From Collodictyon triciliatum (taxonomy: Eukaryota; CRuMs), in NCBI GenBank assembly GCA_043381765.1, contig JBHJMP010001253.1, positions 1 through 20,191 of the forward strand: a stretch of DNA of 20,191 nt. Reading direction: 5' to 3'. This document shows, piece by piece, positions 18,751 through 20,191 of this stretch (position 1 is the stretch's first letter; each line of letters opens with the position of its first letter). The position numbers and the translations under genes are program-made. The notes beneath the pieces were generated by a model, which saw only the letters and a program-made list of their open reading frames with translations, ran no database searches and was not told the origin of the DNA.

Positions 18751-18857
18751 AAGACAAAAAGAAAAAGAAAAAGAAAAAGAAAAAGAAAAAGAAAAAGAAA
18801 AGAAAAAGAAAAGAAAAAGAAATTGAAAAAGAAATTGAAAAAGAAAAAGAAAAAATA
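18751..18857 (+). repeat. (AAAAAG)n microsatellite upstream of the cyclase
   Basis: A purine array with A5G and A4G units and two AAATTG interruptions, starting about 50 bases upstream of the cyclase ATG. On the transcript strand it is a C/T tract in the promoter or 5'UTR position. Confidence 0.93.
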
Positions 18858-19523
18858 AAGCATTAATAGGATCATAGCAACCAAGTAACCGGCCGACTCA
18901 AGCAAGGAACACTTTCACTGGCGACTATTCCACCACCACTTTTCTCTTGGCCTCTAGTTCTACATCTACCCTCCCACAGGTTCAGCAAGCAAAAGCCGGA
19001 CGCCTATCTCGACCAACCCTCCTTTGGGCCGAGGGAATGCGGGGCGATTTGGACCGCCCACAGAGCCACATAAGCAAGAGCCGCTTCTCTGATGCCCTGC
19101 GGACTTGTCTCCACACACTTTTCCGCCTGCCTTGCTACTCGCAAGCGCCCACCCGCATCCGTCGGCGCGCTATGTGTGATCATCTCGCCCTCGCCGCAAG
19201 CATTCGCTGGCTACTTTTCTCTTTTCTCAATCCTTTTTTTTTCTTTTCTTCTTTTGCCACGGGCATTGCAGTGGGCGAGAAAACAGACGCGTGTTTGCCT
19301 CGGGCGCGTGGGTTTGAATGGTGGGCTAAATATGGATATTACCATACAGAGATTTATTTGTGCCTAATTTGGTGGACGTTGGCAGGAAAAATCACCCGAA
19401 TAAGGGTTTCACAGGCCGTTATATTGAGGGATATGCACGGATAGGGAAAGTTTTTCTGGGATTGTTGGGCCAATTGTGGAATAATCGATATTGCCTTGCT
19501 TAACTAGGCGAACAGCTAAATGA

Positions 19524-19531
19524 TGACGTAA
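19524..19531. promoter_or_regulatory. CRE/ATF-like site TGACGTAA
   Basis: TGACGTAA matches the bZIP (CREB/ATF) consensus. It lies about 820 bases upstream of the cyclase start, and a CCAAT box follows about 30 bases downstream (19560-19565). An octamer can occur by chance, so function is unproven. Confidence 0.25.
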
Positions 19532-20089
19532 GATGTTCCGGTTTATTTCTTGGCTGTGCGCCAATGTGTGATGTGATTGCGGCTGCGTATCGGTATCGCA
19601 TCAGTGAGGTGTGAGCGAAGGCAAAGCATGGCATCGAGATTACAGCCCCCTGAAACGAGCGGTGTGATGGCTTGTAATTAATTATTTTTATTTTTTGTTC
19701 AACCAGCTGCAGTTATTAAGCCTAATATAAAGTTAAAGAAAAGGCATCAGAGCCGTAGCTACGATTCTTTTTTTAATTAGTATTATTATTTCTCAGTCAC
19801 ATATTCTCTCTTTACATTTGCACGAGATGTGAGGTTTCAATCGGCCTACTGGCCTTCATTTGCTGGTCATTACTTCGGATGGGTGGCTGGGAGAAAGTTG
19901 GCTGTTGGGAATCGCACTATATCTACTATTTTTAATTCACATCATTTTGGAAAACTCCTGTAAAATCTGATGTTCTTTAACTTAAGGGCTGTGTTTTCCA
20001 TGCACTTGCGCACTCATATTATGTCTCGTCTATGTCTTTTCTTTTCATTATCTAAGCGCCCTTTTTATTTTTATATCGAGCGTCTGAGT

Positions 20090-20092
20090 TTT

Positions 20093-20191
<99 letters not shown>
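20090..20191 (+). repeat. (TTTC)n microsatellite at the window edge
   Basis: A perfect tetramer array of at least 25 units, running off the right end of the window. Confidence 0.97.

Larger units (their letters stand above)
18701..20191. other. Cyclase upstream flank; no supported gene
   Basis: Two purine/pyrimidine arrays (18751-18857 and 20090-20191) flank a GC-richer block at about 18930-19330, which looks like a promoter or first-exon region. The long plus-strand frame at 18947-19444 begins with TTG, not ATG, and shows no domain. A bZIP/CRE-like octamer occurs at 19524-19531. Confidence 0.5.

Noticed and set aside
18947-19444. 165-codon plus-strand ORF
   Set aside because: The first codon is TTG, there is no ATG start, no domain, and it lies in a GC-rich putative promoter block.

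Overview
The window is eukaryotic nuclear DNA. It has compact genes, many short GT-AG introns, no operons, AT-rich introns and spacers, and very long purine/pyrimidine microsatellites. The combination of a dCache-HAMP-class III nucleotide cyclase in about 21 small exons, an SLC38/AVT-type amino acid transporter in 12 exons and a fungal-looking H2B points to an early-diverging zoosporic fungus (Chytridiomycota). The taxon is inferred from gene content only.

Layout: 1-117 is a CTCTT microsatellite. At 203-3503 (+) there is a three-exon, 923-residue coiled-coil protein with a low-complexity N-terminal half. A spacer at 3504-4229 holds a nested pair of tiny poly(A)-tailed insertions. At 4230-4739 (+) lies a broken histone H2B copy with an in-frame TAG and no normal stop, interrupted by a 287-bp poly(A)-tailed retroposed fragment (4709-4995). 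The spacer 5007-6096 holds two more tiny poly(A)-tailed insertions. At 6097-7659 (+) is a single-exon 520-residue multi-pass membrane protein of unknown function. At 7660-8611 lies the convergent spacer, with a further tiny insertion and a purine microsatellite.

On the minus strand, 8612-12178 is a 596-residue amino acid transporter. 12179-13003 is a composite purine-microsatellite spacer. 13004-13281 is a possible small two-exon gene whose splice I cannot close. 13456-18700 is the 791-residue receptor-type nucleotide cyclase. 18701-20191 is its upstream flank, with microsatellites at 18751-18857 and 20090-20191 and no gene I can support.

The most unusual thing here is a series of ultra-short poly(A)-ended insertions, each flanked by an 11-18 bp direct repeat that looks like a target-site duplication. 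One 3' end recurs: ATCGAATAAAGG followed by A(n). It is present on the 287-bp copy, on a 26-bp copy in a cyclase intron and on a 19-bp minus-strand copy behind the membrane-protein gene. At least three other 3'-end types are present. This looks like target-primed reverse transcription with extreme 5' truncation.

Functionally, the cyclase should read an extracellular ligand through dCache and make a cyclic nucleotide inside. The transporter moves amino acids across the plasma or vacuolar membrane. Their adjacency is suggestive but proves no shared pathway.
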